Shown here piece after piece: positions 46,796 through 56,607 of a DNA stretch of 64,000 bases. The notes under the pieces were generated by a model. It saw only the letters and a list, made by a program, of their open reading frames with translations, was not told where the DNA came from and did no database searches. The stretch covers positions 328,501 through 392,500 of the forward strand of contig NZ_CP015247.1 in NCBI RefSeq assembly GCF_001891125.1. The letters are read 5' to 3'. The position numbers were made by a program, and so were the translations under genes. Source of the DNA: Leuconostoc suionicum (GTDB taxonomy: Bacteria; Bacillota; Bacilli; Lactobacillales; Lactobacillaceae). Within the stretch, counting starts at the first letter, position 1. Each line of letters begins with the position of its first letter.

Positions 46796-47932
46796 ATGGC
46801 AAAACTAATTAAAAATATTGATCTTTACACAGGGTATCAACATATGGAAGATGCCTTCATGCGTTTTACAGATACGGTTGAGGAAGTCGGTTACATGATT
46901 GACTTCAGGGAAAAAGCTGATGACGAATTGCTAAATGAGGCCTCAGGAAAGATAATTGTTCCAGGGTTCATTGATGTTCATAAACATGGCGGTTATGGAT
47001 TAGACACGATGGATGGTGATCCCGAAAAGTTAAACATCATGATTAATACGATGGTTACGGAAGGAATTACATCATTATTCCCAACAACAATTACACAATC
47101 ACCAGAAAATATTGAACGTGCTTTGAAAACCATTGATCAAGTTGCCAAAACTAATCCGGTTATTCAGGGAATTCATCTAGAAGGGCCTTTTATTAACAAA
47201 GCCTTTATGGGTGCACAACCAGAAGAATATATTATTGATCCCAACACAGAACTTTTGAAAAAATGGTATGCACTTTCTGGCGAACGTATTCGGTTAGTGA
47301 CCTATGCGCCAGAAAACGGTGGTATTCCTGATTTCGAAGAATTTATGCTACAGCATAACATTATTCCATCAATTGGACATTCTAACGCGACACGAGCACA
47401 ATTGGTACACTCGCGTGCAACACATATTACTCATTTGTATAATGCCCAAAGGCCATTACAACATCGTGAACCTGGCGTCACGGGACATGGTATGCTAGAG
47501 GGCGCAATTACTGGTGAATTAATCGCCGATGGTTTTCATATTGTACCTGACATGTTACAATTAGCTTTTAGAATCAAAGGTGCTCACAAATTAGAATTAG
47601 TAACTGATTCAATGAGAGCTGAAGGATTAGGAAATGGTATATCTGAACTTGGCGGACAAAAAGTTACTGTTAAAGATAAGCAAGCGCGCTTAGATAATGG
47701 TCACTTGGCTGGTTCTGTACTGGCTTATGATGATGCGTTCACCAACATCCAAAAATTCACAAGTGCTGATATTAATGATGCAGTGCAAATGAGTTCAGTT
47801 AACCAAGCACGTGAGTTTGGGCTAACCCAAAAAGGCAACTTATCCGAAGGTAAGGATGCTGACTTTAACATTTTTAACAAGGAATTGCATTTAGAGGCGA
47901 CGTATTCACTTGGTCGCCGTTTTGCACGGTAA
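46796..47932 (+). CDS. nagA: N-acetylglucosamine-6-phosphate deacetylase
   Basis: 378 residues, amidohydrolase fold. Motifs: FIDVHKHGGYG (metal H-x-H), GIHLEGPF (metal Glu), SIGHSNAT, THLYNAQRP and LVTDSM with the catalytic Asp. It splits GlcNAc-6-P into glucosamine-6-P and acetate, feeding amino sugars from cell wall or medium into glycolysis. ATG 46796 gives the family N-terminus; the longer frame from 46757 adds 13 residues from the hairpin region. nagB is not in the window. The GntR gene follows 4 nt after the stop. Confidence 0.93.
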   Translation: MAKLIKNIDLYTGYQHMEDAFMRFTDTVEEVGYMIDFREKADDELLNEASGKIIVPGFIDVHKHGGYGLDTMDGDPEKLNIMINTMVTEGITSLFPTTITQSPENIERALKTIDQVAKTNPVIQGIHLEGPFINKAFMGAQPEEYIIDPNTELLKKWYALSGERIRLVTYAPENGGIPDFEEFMLQHNIIPSIGHSNATRAQLVHSRATHITHLYNAQRPLQHREPGVTGHGMLEGAITGELIADGFHIVPDMLQLAFRIKGAHKLELVTDSMRAEGLGNGISELGGQKVTVKDKQARLDNGHLAGSVLAYDDAFTNIQKFTSADINDAVQMSSVNQAREFGLTQKGNLSEGKDADFNIFNKELHLEATYSLGRRFAR

Positions 47933-47936
47933 AACA

Positions 47937-48635
47937 ATGGCTAAACCTCGATATATTGAAATTCATAATCAAATACTGTCACGTATCGAAGCTGGTGAGT
48001 GGCAATCACAAGAACGTTTACCTGCTGAAAGAGATTTGGCACTTGAATTTAACGTGTCGCGTATGACATTACGCCAAGCAGTTCAAACATTGGTTGACGA
48101 AGGCATATTAGAACGTAAAGTCGGATCAGGCACTTACGTCGCTGAACAGAAGGTCTCTGAACGTGCCCTGGGTGTTACTAGTTTTACAGAATTAATGGCA
48201 GCTACAGGTCGAACGCCACATACGGTGACGGTTAGCTATAAGACTACGACACCATCCGCTTCAGAAATTGAGCATTTGCAACTGGACAGCACAGATAAAG
48301 TATTGATCATGGAGCGTTTACGTTTGGGGGATGATGAACCTATTTTACTAGAACGTACAACTTTGCCAGTCCAATTAATTGAGTCATTCACTCGTGGCGC
48401 ATTGACAGAATCATTGTACGCCACCTTAGCATCAGCGGGGGTATACCCTGGACATGCTGAACAAACAATTACGGCCACGTTAGCAAATGAAAGATTGTCG
48501 GAATTATTACAGATAAAAAGAGGTGATCCAATTTTATCTGTAAGACAGGTCTCATATGATCAACATGATACGCCGTTTGAATATGTACGATCATATTATG
48601 TGGGTGAGCGTTTCGAATTTACTTTAACAAGATAA
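47937..48635 (+). CDS. nagR: GntR/HutC-family regulator, NagR (YvoA)-like
   Basis: 232 residues: winged helix-turn-helix (about 1-70, LPAERDLALEFNVSRMTLRQAV) and a UTRA ligand domain (about 85-230). Relatives bind glucosamine-6-P or GlcNAc-6-P and repress nag genes at TGGTCTAGACCA-like sites; such a site overlaps the nagA promoter. Start ATG 47937 is 4 nt after the nagA stop without a good Shine-Dalgarno, so coupling is likely. An in-frame ATG 47910 lies inside nagA. Confidence 0.92.
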   Translation: MAKPRYIEIHNQILSRIEAGEWQSQERLPAERDLALEFNVSRMTLRQAVQTLVDEGILERKVGSGTYVAEQKVSERALGVTSFTELMAATGRTPHTVTVSYKTTTPSASEIEHLQLDSTDKVLIMERLRLGDDEPILLERTTLPVQLIESFTRGALTESLYATLASAGVYPGHAEQTITATLANERLSELLQIKRGDPILSVRQVSYDQHDTPFEYVRSYYVGERFEFTLTR

Positions 48636-48668
48636 AAAGATGGTTGATCATAGATCAACCATCTTTTT
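48634..48668. terminator. Bidirectional terminator between nagR and metI
   Basis: AAAAAGATGGTTGATC (48634-48649) pairs perfectly with the arm 48653-48668, loop ATA. Confidence 0.95.
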
Positions 48669-49363
48669 TATTTATGATTAAACTTCTTAGCCAAGAAGTC
48701 ACCGGTAACTTGGACAGTTAACACCAAGATTAAGACAAGTAGTGTAGCCACCAAAGTTGTGTCGGTTGCAAAACGATTGTATCCGTATGAGATGGCCATA
48801 TTACCTAAACCACCAGCACCGATGGCACCAGCCATGGCAGTCAAACCAATCAGACTAATTAAGGTCACAGTTGATACACGAATGATTTCCGAAAGGCCTT
48901 CCCGTAAATAAACGCCAAAGACAATATCCCAAAAGGACGAACCCACCGACTGCGCAGCTTCAACAATTCCACTGTCAACTTCGCTCAAGGCTACCTGTAT
49001 TTGACGAGCATAGAAAGGGAATACACCCAATGATAATGGCACTAAAGCAGCTGTGGTACCAATTTGGGTACCAATGAGGAGCTTTGTAAATGGTGCGATA
49101 AAGGCCAGCAAAATAATAAATGGAATAGCACGGAAAAGGGACACAACCTTATCAAAAATCCAAAATGAAGCTTTGTTCGGTGCAATACCGCTGGGTGCAG
49201 TAATAATTAATCCTAGACCAAAAATTAGACCAAGAATACCACCAAAGATAGCTGACCAGAATGTCATGTAGATTGTTTGAACAATAGATGTCCACCAACC
49301 AGTATCGCCGCTCCAACCTTGATAAACAACGTTAGGAAATGTATTTGTAAACCATTGGCTCAT
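48668..49363 (-). CDS. metI: Methionine ABC transporter permease
   Basis: 231 residues, five membrane helices. The permease coupling motif EAAQSVGSSFWDIVFGVYLREGLSEI contacts the ATPase. It fits MetI of the MetNIQ importer for L/D-methionine. AAAGGAGG lies 9 nt before the ATG, and metN ends 2 nt upstream. Last gene of the T-box operon. Confidence 0.93.
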   Translation of the reverse strand: MSQWFTNTFPNVVYQGWSGDTGWWTSIVQTIYMTFWSAIFGGILGLIFGLGLIITAPSGIAPNKASFWIFDKVVSLFRAIPFIILLAFIAPFTKLLIGTQIGTTAALVPLSLGVFPFYARQIQVALSEVDSGIVEAAQSVGSSFWDIVFGVYLREGLSEIIRVSTVTLISLIGLTAMAGAIGAGGLGNMAISYGYNRFATDTTLVATLLVLILVLTVQVTGDFLAKKFNHK

Positions 49364-49365
49364 AA

Positions 49366-50445
49366 TTAGTTGCCTCCTTTAAGAATTGTGACTTCAACAT
49401 GATGATCATGTAATGTAGATAGGGCTGTTTGCACTTGCGTTGGTTCACCTGACAAAATAACTAGCAAAGATCCAACTGGTGTATCCTGCAAGACTTCGAT
49501 ATTACCATACAGAATGTTTGCCGTAACATTGAAATCACGGAACAAGCTAGCAATTAATGGTTCATCAGTTGTTTCACCAACATATGATAAACGAGCAAAA
49601 ATTTCGCCTTCTTTTAACTCATTCACTAGCGGTTCGTGCCTAATTGTTTCAATGGCCTTATCAATATTTGTAGCTGTTTCAATGAATTCTCGTGTCAACT
49701 GTTGCTTTGGCTGGGCAAATATCTCCAGAAGTGAGCCACGTTCAATAATTTCGCCATTTTGCATCACAGCTACTTTATTTGCAATTTCCTTGACGGCTTG
49801 CATCTCGTGTGTGATCAATACAATTGTTAAACCAAATTCCTGGTTTAGCTTTTTTAATAGGGCCAAAATTTGGTTCGTTGTTCTAGGATCCAATGCGGAA
49901 GTTGCTTCATCAGAAATTAAAATTTCGGGATCATTGGCTAACGCACGAGCGATAGCAACACGTTGTTTTTGACCACCAGAAAGTTGTGAAGGGTATTGTT
50001 CTGCACGATCAGATAGATCAACTAATTCGAGTAGCTCAGCTACTTTAGCATTCTTTTCATCGTCTTTTAATTTACTGTGTTGCAATGCGAAGGCAACATT
50101 TTCTGTGACTGTTCGTTCATTTAATAAGTTGAAATGTTGGAAAATCATTCCAATCTTTCGACGGCGAACACGTAAGTCGTTTGTGCCAATGCGTGTTTTT
50201 TTAGCATCCTGACTATCAGCCTGAAAAAAAGTTTCTCCATTAACGGTTACGGAACCACTAGTTGGTTCTTGTAGCAAGTTAATCACGCGTACAAGTGTTG
50301 ACTTTCCAGCACCAGAATAGCCCACGATACCGTAAACATCACCACGTTCAATATTGATGGAAACATTTTTGACAGCTTCTATGGTGCGCTTTTTTTGATG
50401 GAAAGTGACATCGATATTTTTTAGTTCAATGATTGATTCTGTCAT
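49366..50445 (-). CDS. metN: Methionine ABC transporter ATP-binding protein
   Basis: 359 residues. Walker [10 protein letters not shown] near residue 42, signature LSGGQKQR near 145, Walker [13 protein letters not shown] near 166, and a C-terminal NIL domain (about 270-345), which in MetN binds methionine and inhibits the pump. Starts with an ATGA overlap on the stop of the M20 gene; TTAGGAG lies upstream. Confidence 0.95.
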   Translation of the reverse strand: MTESIIELKNIDVTFHQKKRTIEAVKNVSINIERGDVYGIVGYSGAGKSTLVRVINLLQEPTSGSVTVNGETFFQADSQDAKKTRIGTNDLRVRRRKIGMIFQHFNLLNERTVTENVAFALQHSKLKDDEKNAKVAELLELVDLSDRAEQYPSQLSGGQKQRVAIARALANDPEILISDEATSALDPRTTNQILALLKKLNQEFGLTIVLITHEMQAVKEIANKVAVMQNGEIIERGSLLEIFAQPKQQLTREFIETATNIDKAIETIRHEPLVNELKEGEIFARLSYVGETTDEPLIASLFRDFNVTANILYGNIEVLQDTPVGSLLVILSGEPTQVQTALSTLHDHHVEVTILKGGN

Positions 50446-51779
50446 TTTTCATAACTCCTAATTAGTTCTTTGATTACAGCAATATGTTGATTATAATCTG
50501 TTAATCGGATATTTTCATTGGGTGCATGGTCTAATGTATGAGCATATCCTACACCCAAGCTAGCTATGGGTGCGTTCAATGCTTCGTGAATGTAATACAT
50601 TGGGCCAGTACCTGGAGACGTTGGCATAATAACTGGATGCTGATGATAATACTTTTCAGTGATATCAATAACACGCAAAATTTCTGGATCCGACATGTCA
50701 CTACGATATCCTGGTTGACCTAACGTCTTGGTTACCACGATATCAGAAAATCCTTCATTTTGGAAATGCTGTTTAATTTGTTGCAGGGTTTTGTCAGGAT
50801 CCATATTAGGAACTAAACGTGCTTCAAGTTTAGCAGAGGCAACAGCAGGCAAAACGGTTTTGACACCTTCACCTAAATAACCACTCTGAATACCTTCTAT
50901 ATTTAATGTTGGTTGAAAATATAATGTTTCTTTTAGGTCATCGCCAGTTTTATCACTTAAAAGTGGCGAAGTTAGACCATGTTGTTGAATCAATGTGTCT
51001 CTTGTTGTAGGAAGATTTCTAACCAGGTCTTTTTCGCGTTGATTAGGGGTGGCCACATCGTCATAAAATCCTGGGACAGCAATGTGACCTTCGCTATCAA
51101 ATAGGGTTGCTAAAGCTTGGGTCAAACGCCAAGCAGCAGAATCTACGACACCAGCTAAAGATGAATGAAGATCGCTCTTTGCTGTTTGTACATCAATATT
51201 GAATGTTACGATACCTTTGTTACCACCAAAAATTTCCACCACATCATGCACGTTTTTTCCGCCTGATTCCCAAATAACTAAATCTGCGAATAATTGATCT
51301 TGATACTTACTTAAGTATTCATCCAAGTGCTGAGAGGATGATTCTTCAGAACCTTCAATAATAAAAGTGATATTTACTGGTAAGTGACCTTCGTGTTCAG
51401 CTAAGTATTCTTCGATAGCTGTCAAGCGGGCAGTGATATTTCCTTTGTCATCATCAGTTCCGCGTCCATATAATTTACCGTCATGTTCAGAAAGTGTCCA
51501 AGGATCTGTTTGCCACAATGATATTGGTTCTACTGGCTGCACATCATAGTGATTATAGATAACTAGCGTCTGAGCATCAGGGACACTGCTCCTAAATTGA
51601 GCTAATACGAATGGTGCAAAATAGGTATCATCATAGGTTACTTGAGCACCTAATTCACGAAAAGTTGTCGCCAAAAGTTGAGCTGCTTCGGGTAAACAGC
51701 GATGAGTTGCCGAAACACTGGGTAGTGCAACTAAATCGCGGAGTAACTTTAAATATTTTTGATTAGAGCTCATGTTCAT
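50442..51779 (-). CDS. M20-family metallopeptidase (dipeptidase-like) in the methionine operon
   Basis: 445 residues. The M20 zinc-site motifs are NHYDVQP (about 75), GRGTDDDKG (about 105) and IEGSEES (about 140), with a dimerisation domain in the middle. It belongs to the dipeptidase/deacylase group. Found between metQ and metN, as in several lactic acid bacteria, it probably frees methionine from dipeptides or N-acyl-methionine; the substrate is inferred from context. GGAAGG lies 6 nt before the ATG; a second ATG two codons on is possible. Confidence 0.85.
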   Translation of the reverse strand: MNMSSNQKYLKLLRDLVALPSVSATHRCLPEAAQLLATTFRELGAQVTYDDTYFAPFVLAQFRSSVPDAQTLVIYNHYDVQPVEPISLWQTDPWTLSEHDGKLYGRGTDDDKGNITARLTAIEEYLAEHEGHLPVNITFIIEGSEESSSQHLDEYLSKYQDQLFADLVIWESGGKNVHDVVEIFGGNKGIVTFNIDVQTAKSDLHSSLAGVVDSAAWRLTQALATLFDSEGHIAVPGFYDDVATPNQREKDLVRNLPTTRDTLIQQHGLTSPLLSDKTGDDLKETLYFQPTLNIEGIQSGYLGEGVKTVLPAVASAKLEARLVPNMDPDKTLQQIKQHFQNEGFSDIVVTKTLGQPGYRSDMSDPEILRVIDITEKYYHQHPVIMPTSPGTGPMYYIHEALNAPIASLGVGYAHTLDHAPNENIRLTDYNQHIAVIKELIRSYEK

Positions 51780-51824
51780 TTATTACCTTCCACAGAAATT
51801 ATGTACGCGCCGAAGCGCATGCCC

Positions 51825-52667
51825 TTACTTGTTATAATCCCAAACTGTAACTTCCGCTGAACCGTAATATTTTTTAACTAGTTTCTTTGTCTTATCAGTT
51901 TGCAATGACTTCACGACCTTTTTGTAAGTCTCGTTGTCTTTGTCTTTCTTATTAGCAGCGATGAAGTTGAAGTATTGTTCTGTTTGCTTATTCAAACCTT
52001 CAACGTAAATGGCTGAATTGACATCTAAGTTAGCTGATACGGCGTAGTTAGTGTTCACCACGGCACCAGCAACTTTTGAATCATTTAATGATTTAGCGGT
52101 TTGCGAAGCATCAACCGGCGTAATCGTCAAGTTTTTAGGATTTGATGTGATATCTTTTGGTGTAGCAGTGTCAGTATCCTTAATCTTAATTAGTCCTGCT
52201 TCAGCCAAAAGATGAATACCACGATTTTCGTTAGTGACATCGTTGGCTACCAAAATTTGGTCACCAGATTTAAATTCAGAGATTTTCTTATATGATGTTG
52301 AGTATATACGAAGTGGAGTTGTCCAAGTATCTCCAATAGAAACAATGTTAGTCTTGTAAGTCTTGTTCCAGTTCTTCAAAAAAGGATAGTTTTGGAAAGC
52401 ATTCAGATCAATGTCACCATCTGCTAAGGCTTTGTTTGGTTGTGAATAGTCAGTGAATTTCTTTGTTTTCAAAGTAATGCCGTACTTATCTTTGGCAGTT
52501 TTAATAGTGGAAGCCCAGATTTCATCTTCCGCTTTTGACCCAGCCATTACACCAATAGTAACGGTCTTAGATTCTGTTTTTCCTTGTCCACCAAATGATA
52601 GGTAGGCGGCACCAGCGATAACGACAACGGCAACACCAGCGATAATATAGTTCTTTTTCTTACTCAT
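51825..52667 (-). CDS. metQ: Methionine-binding protein MetQ-like (second copy), no lipobox
   Basis: 280 residues, NlpA/MetQ fold: TVTIGVMAGSK at the mature start, DYSQPNKALADGDIDLNAFQNYPFL, and VANDVTNENRG. The N-terminus is MSKKKN plus a hydrophobic helix (about 8-24), but no cysteine follows: the lipoprotein box is missing, and the whole protein has no Cys. It is therefore probably held by an uncleaved helix or released. 27 nt downstream of the paralogue, same operon. The two differ enough to have different ligands (Met, Met-derivative or cysteine-like). Confidence 0.9.
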   Translation of the reverse strand: MSKKKNYIIAGVAVVVIAGAAYLSFGGQGKTESKTVTIGVMAGSKAEDEIWASTIKTAKDKYGITLKTKKFTDYSQPNKALADGDIDLNAFQNYPFLKNWNKTYKTNIVSIGDTWTTPLRIYSTSYKKISEFKSGDQILVANDVTNENRGIHLLAEAGLIKIKDTDTATPKDITSNPKNLTITPVDASQTAKSLNDSKVAGAVVNTNYAVSANLDVNSAIYVEGLNKQTEQYFNFIAANKKDKDNETYKKVVKSLQTDKTKKLVKKYYGSAEVTVWDYNK

Positions 52668-52694
52668 AATAAAGTCTCCCTTAGTATCTCATTA

Positions 52695-53540
52695 TTATTT
52701 TGAAAAATCTTTATCCCAAGCAGGTAGTTCAACACCATCGTATTGCTTATTAATGGCTTTCTTAACGGCATCTGTTTGGTAAGCCTTCACAACTTGCTTG
52801 TAAATTTTATTGTCTTTATCTTTGCTGTTTGCGGCAATAATATTAACCCATTGATGTGAATTCTTGTTAATTGGTTCAACGAAAATGGCTTTTTTATAGT
52901 CTAATTTAGCTGAATCTGCATAAGTACCGTTGATTACTGCGCCTTGGATGTCAGATAAGGTACGAGCTGTTTGATCGGCAGCTAATTCTTTAATTTTCAA
53001 ATTTTTAGGATTTTTTGTGATGTCTTTAACTGTTGCAGTCGTTAGACCATTTTTTAAATCAATTAATCCAGCAGCCTTTAAAACATACAGTGACCGGCTT
53101 TCATTTGATGGGTCATTTGGTACGGCGATTGTGTCGCCACTTTTGAACTGAGAAACCTTGGTGTATGTTTTAGAATACAATCGGATAGGTGAAATAACCG
53201 TGTCGCCGATTGAAACAATTTTATTACCGGTTGCTTTATTTGACGCCTTTAAGAATGCATAATGCTGGAAGGCGTTAAGATCAATATCGCCTGCAGCCAA
53301 AGCTTTGTTCGGTTGTGAATAATCTGTAAATTCTTTGAATTTAATTGTAATGCCATATTTATCTTTAGCAGTTTTCTTAACAGTGTTCCAAATGGCTTGG
53401 TCTTGTTTTGAGCCAGACATTATACCGATGGTTACTGTTTTGGACGATGCTTTTGAGTGTTGCCCAAAGCTGGCGTAAGCGGCGCCAGCAATTATAATTA
53501 CTGCAGCACCACCAATAAGCCATTTGGATTTTTTGCTCAT
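52695..53540 (-). CDS. metQ: Methionine-binding protein MetQ-like (first copy), no lipobox
   Basis: 281 residues, clear paralogue of the next gene (same FTDYSQPNKALA..DIDLNAFQ..FLK core). Start ATG 53540 has GAGGAG 10 nt upstream; an upstream in-frame ATG (53567) lies before the ribosome site. The N-terminus MSKKSKW plus hydrophobic helix lacks a lipobox cysteine, and no Cys occurs in the protein. It is the first gene behind the Met T-box, so expression rises when tRNA-Met is uncharged. Confidence 0.9.
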   Translation of the reverse strand: MSKKSKWLIGGAAVIIIAGAAYASFGQHSKASSKTVTIGIMSGSKQDQAIWNTVKKTAKDKYGITIKFKEFTDYSQPNKALAAGDIDLNAFQHYAFLKASNKATGNKIVSIGDTVISPIRLYSKTYTKVSQFKSGDTIAVPNDPSNESRSLYVLKAAGLIDLKNGLTTATVKDITKNPKNLKIKELAADQTARTLSDIQGAVINGTYADSAKLDYKKAIFVEPINKNSHQWVNIIAANSKDKDNKIYKQVVKAYQTDAVKKAINKQYDGVELPAWDKDFSK

Positions 53541-53625
53541 AATATATATTCTCCTCAATATTCCCAAATAACGTGCAAAACAGATTTTTAAAACAAAAAA
53601 CAGAACAAAACAGTTTTGATGAGTT

Positions 53626-53670
53626 CAAAAAAGCCGTTTCCATATCATAGTCATAGATACAGAAACGGCT
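53626..53670 (-). terminator. T-box terminator
   Basis: Reverse strand: AGCCGTTTC (53662-53670) pairs with GAAACGGCT (53632-53640), followed by TTTTTT. It ends the leader transcript when tRNA-Met is charged. Confidence 0.88.
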
Positions 53671-53940
53671 AAAAATAGCGTGTTACCATTCTGAGTTGTA
53701 GATATTTGTTACCAAATATTTGCTCACTAACCATCAGGCATCGGGAGATGATCCTAGCCGAATGGTGTGCCCGGTAACGGGGGCCAAGTCGTTGTATGCT
53801 TAACGGTAAACCGATTCGCATACACCAATCACAGGTCATTTTCACAATCGCACTCACGCTGGCTCTCATCAACCGTCAGCTTTCTTAGCTTCGATAAATT
53901 GCTACTTTTCTGTTCAATTTGTTTTCGTTTTAAAAATCGT
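53671..53940 (-). ncRNA. T-box leader, probably tRNA-Met specific
   Basis: The leader of about 300 nt (reverse strand) has the parts of a T-box in order. A GATGAGAG motif (53863-53870) lies in stem I, and a candidate ATG specifier with following A sits at 53837-53839. Hairpins TGTATGC/GCATACA and ATATTTG/CAAATAT come next, then a T-box core TCAGAATGGTAACACG whose TGGT (53685-53688) can pair with the ACCA end of tRNA-Met, and a terminator. The core is diverged from AGGGTGGNACCGCG. Control of a methionine operon supports Met. Confidence 0.82.
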
Positions 53941-53948
53941 TATAGCCT

Positions 53949-53977
53949 ATAATAACTAGATTATAATTATTTGTCAA
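53949..53977 (-). promoter_or_regulatory. Promoter of the Met T-box operon
   Basis: Reverse strand: TTGACA (53972-53977), 17 nt, TATTAT (53949-53954). Confidence 0.8.
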
Positions 53978-53986
53978 ATGTTTTAT

Positions 53987-54646
53987 TTAATTTTTGAATA
54001 ATAACAAGAAAACAACAAACATAATTATGCTGGAACCAAGTAGTGCGAAAGTGCCAAAGATACCAGAAAGAACGGCAGAAGAGAACGCGCCAACCATGAA
54101 AAAGACAACTAGTATTGAAAAGACCCATGCATTATGTAGAAAAATATGGTCACGGCTAATAAAGTATTTTACGAGATTGGTGCCCGCATTACGTAAGTTT
54201 CCGGTTGACATAACGCTTGTGAAAGGTAGACCACGTAATTTCGGAAACGAGTCCAACTGCATTGCTAATAGAAAGGACAGTGCCGATATGATGACCGTAC
54301 TAGCTAGATGATAATTAAAGATACCAATAATAGCAATACCAATAAATTCGATCAAAATACTATGCTGTTGTAAAGATAATTTGCCAGCTGGAACAAAATG
54401 ATTTAATACGGTATTAAATGCAGCCCCAAGCACGAAGAAAATGATTGGAATAACAAAAAATAATGTTGTTTCCCAGTGCCCTTGAGCGAGGTGGAATCCT
54501 GCTTGGATAATATTTCCAGTTTGCAAGCTAGCAAATCGTTCGTGGTGGTATTCAAATGTGTACGAGTCGATAAAACCCGAGTTCATGACGAGCAGTAGAC
54601 CAATACGCAATCGTTCTTGCATTGGATTTTTATTCTTCAATATCAT
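53987..54646 (-). CDS. DUF1275 (YoaK-like) membrane protein
   Basis: 219 residues, six hydrophobic segments. The family patterns GFIDSYTFEYHHERFASLQTGNII and MSTGNLRNAG are present. Function of the family is unknown. AGGAGA is 5 nt before the ATG. Its stop lies just beyond the T-box promoter and no terminator is seen, so read-through into the T-box leader is possible. Confidence 0.85.
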   Translation of the reverse strand: MILKNKNPMQERLRIGLLLVMNSGFIDSYTFEYHHERFASLQTGNIIQAGFHLAQGHWETTLFFVIPIIFFVLGAAFNTVLNHFVPAGKLSLQQHSILIEFIGIAIIGIFNYHLASTVIISALSFLLAMQLDSFPKLRGLPFTSVMSTGNLRNAGTNLVKYFISRDHIFLHNAWVFSILVVFFMVGAFSSAVLSGIFGTFALLGSSIIMFVVFLLLFKN

Positions 54647-54683
54647 AACATCTCCTAAAAAATATTATTTTAACACGCCTGAT

Positions 54684-54713
54684 TTGCTAATACTAGTAAA
54701 AAATAGATATACT
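54684..54713 (+). promoter_or_regulatory. Promoter of the DUF2207 gene
   Basis: TTGCTA (54684-54689), 18 nt, TATACT (54708-54713). Confidence 0.6.
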
Positions 54714-54742
54714 GATATTACCATTAAGAGAGGGGAAGTTTA

Positions 54743-56584
54743 TTGTTAAAATTGAAGATAGTGGTATTTACATTTTTATTTGCCATGATGGGTGTTTTAA
54801 CGGTTTCCGCAGATGGCGATTATCGTATTACTGATTTGAATGTGGTTGTACGAATTGATGCCAATGGGGATGCGAATATTACTAAAAAGGTAACTTATCA
54901 TTTTGATGATGAGATGAACGGTGTTTATTTTAAAGAATCACTTAAAAAAGGAACTGATTCACAGTCGTTACAGTGGGGAGGGTTAACTTCAATTGAGGTT
55001 AGCCATAACAACGGGGAAAAGCAGACTATTTTACCTCGTCAGGGTGACAGTAGTTATGGCTATGTTGAAACAAAGACCAGTCAGCAGGTTCAAGAAAAAA
55101 TATATTATCCAGTTCAAGAGAATGATCAGTTGACAATGTTTTATCATTACACTTTAAAAGGTGTCGTGGTAAATTGGGATGATATTGCCGAGATAAACTG
55201 GCTACCAATAGGAACTAGGGATGTTGCCATCGAAAAATTACGTTTGGAATTTGTACTGCCTAATCAACCAGCATCAACTTTAAAAGCTTGGGTACATGGT
55301 CGGTCGGTGGGAAATGTTCTTGTGAATAAGAAACAGGCAAACCTAATAGTTAATAGCGGGAAAATTGGTCCCGATGATACCGTCGAAGTCCATACTTATT
55401 TTGATACTAGTCAGACGCCGTTGAATACGAATAAGCAGTCAGGTAACCGTGCTGCCTATATTCAAAAGCAAGAAAAAGCGATTGTGTTAAAAAATAAGAA
55501 AACCCTACAGATAAAGAAAGTAATTGGATTTATTGTTTCTCCAATTGTTATTTTGATACTCGTATTTATTATTATTCTAAAGACTATCCAACGACGAAAG
55601 CTATTACAAAGCGCGCGGGAAAAGAGCGGTGTAACTGGTGACATTGTCCATATCTTTGATATACCAAATGATATTGGACCGGCTCTGGTCAGTGAACGAA
55701 TTGCTAAATCAGTTACCAATGCGAAACTTATCATTGCAACACTGCTCGATTTGATTGCTCGTCGCAAAATTGCAATGACATATGACGATATTCAAAAGCA
55801 AGATGGCATAACGTATTCAGTTTTGGATGAAACGAATTTACAGCCATTTGAATTAGTTTTCATCAATATGATTTTTGGTAAGTATCGTAGACCGGTTGTA
55901 CATGCCGAATTTAAGCAGCCAGAATCAGGAGTGTCAAATCGGATTAAAAAAGATATCAGTTCTTTTACAAAAGCACTTAAGGAAGCTGAAAAGCAGGCTT
56001 CAATAATCGACCACGTATTGACTAACAAAATAAAAAACCAGCAATTTTTTCTAACGCTAGCCCTAATTATTAGCACCATCATATCGACCTTTTTGTTAGC
56101 AATTTTTGCTTATAGTACACAAGTATGGTCCATGTGGTATGTTAGTTTTACGGAAATTATTGTTGTCATATTAGTTCTTATTTTTAGTATTAAACCAGCA
56201 ATATTTTATAAGGTTCCTAATGGTTTTCAGGAAAAATGGCAGTGGGATGGATTTGCCAAAATGCTACATGATATTGCTCATTTAGAGAATAAAACGGTTT
56301 TGGACGTACAACTTTGGGATAAGTTATTGGCCTATGCTGTCATATTTGGCGAGGCAAAAAATGTCGCAAAACAAATGAAAGTTTGGTCACAAAAGGTTGA
56401 TACAGATGACTCTATAATCTTTGTGCCAATCATGCTATATGGCGATAACTGGAGCGAGAACTTGATTTATAATATTGAAAATGATGGTGCTTTTCACGTC
56501 GATAATAATGTGAATGGCGACGGTGGGGGATTTTCCACCGGCTCATCAGGAGGTGCTGGCGTCGGCAGTGATGGTGCTTTCTAA
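54743..56584 (+). CDS. DUF2207 membrane protein
   Basis: 613 residues. Signal peptide at 1-23 (cut after VSA), an outer domain to about 250 (VVVRIDANGDANITKKVTYHF is typical for DUF2207), a membrane helix at about 258-280, a cytoplasmic part, and two more helices at about 432-475. The C-terminus is Gly/Ser-rich and ends GGAGVGSDGAF, as usual in this family. Function unknown. Start TTG 54743 with GAGGGGAAG 5 nt upstream; no suitable ATG before the signal peptide. Confidence 0.85.
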   Translation: MLKLKIVVFTFLFAMMGVLTVSADGDYRITDLNVVVRIDANGDANITKKVTYHFDDEMNGVYFKESLKKGTDSQSLQWGGLTSIEVSHNNGEKQTILPRQGDSSYGYVETKTSQQVQEKIYYPVQENDQLTMFYHYTLKGVVVNWDDIAEINWLPIGTRDVAIEKLRLEFVLPNQPASTLKAWVHGRSVGNVLVNKKQANLIVNSGKIGPDDTVEVHTYFDTSQTPLNTNKQSGNRAAYIQKQEKAIVLKNKKTLQIKKVIGFIVSPIVILILVFIIILKTIQRRKLLQSAREKSGVTGDIVHIFDIPNDIGPALVSERIAKSVTNAKLIIATLLDLIARRKIAMTYDDIQKQDGITYSVLDETNLQPFELVFINMIFGKYRRPVVHAEFKQPESGVSNRIKKDISSFTKALKEAEKQASIIDHVLTNKIKNQQFFLTLALIISTIISTFLLAIFAYSTQVWSMWYVSFTEIIVVILVLIFSIKPAIFYKVPNGFQEKWQWDGFAKMLHDIAHLENKTVLDVQLWDKLLAYAVIFGEAKNVAKQMKVWSQKVDTDDSIIFVPIMLYGDNWSENLIYNIENDGAFHVDNNVNGDGGGFSTGSSGGAGVGSDGAF

Positions 56585-56607
56585 AATAATAAAACTTCCA
56601 AACAAAA

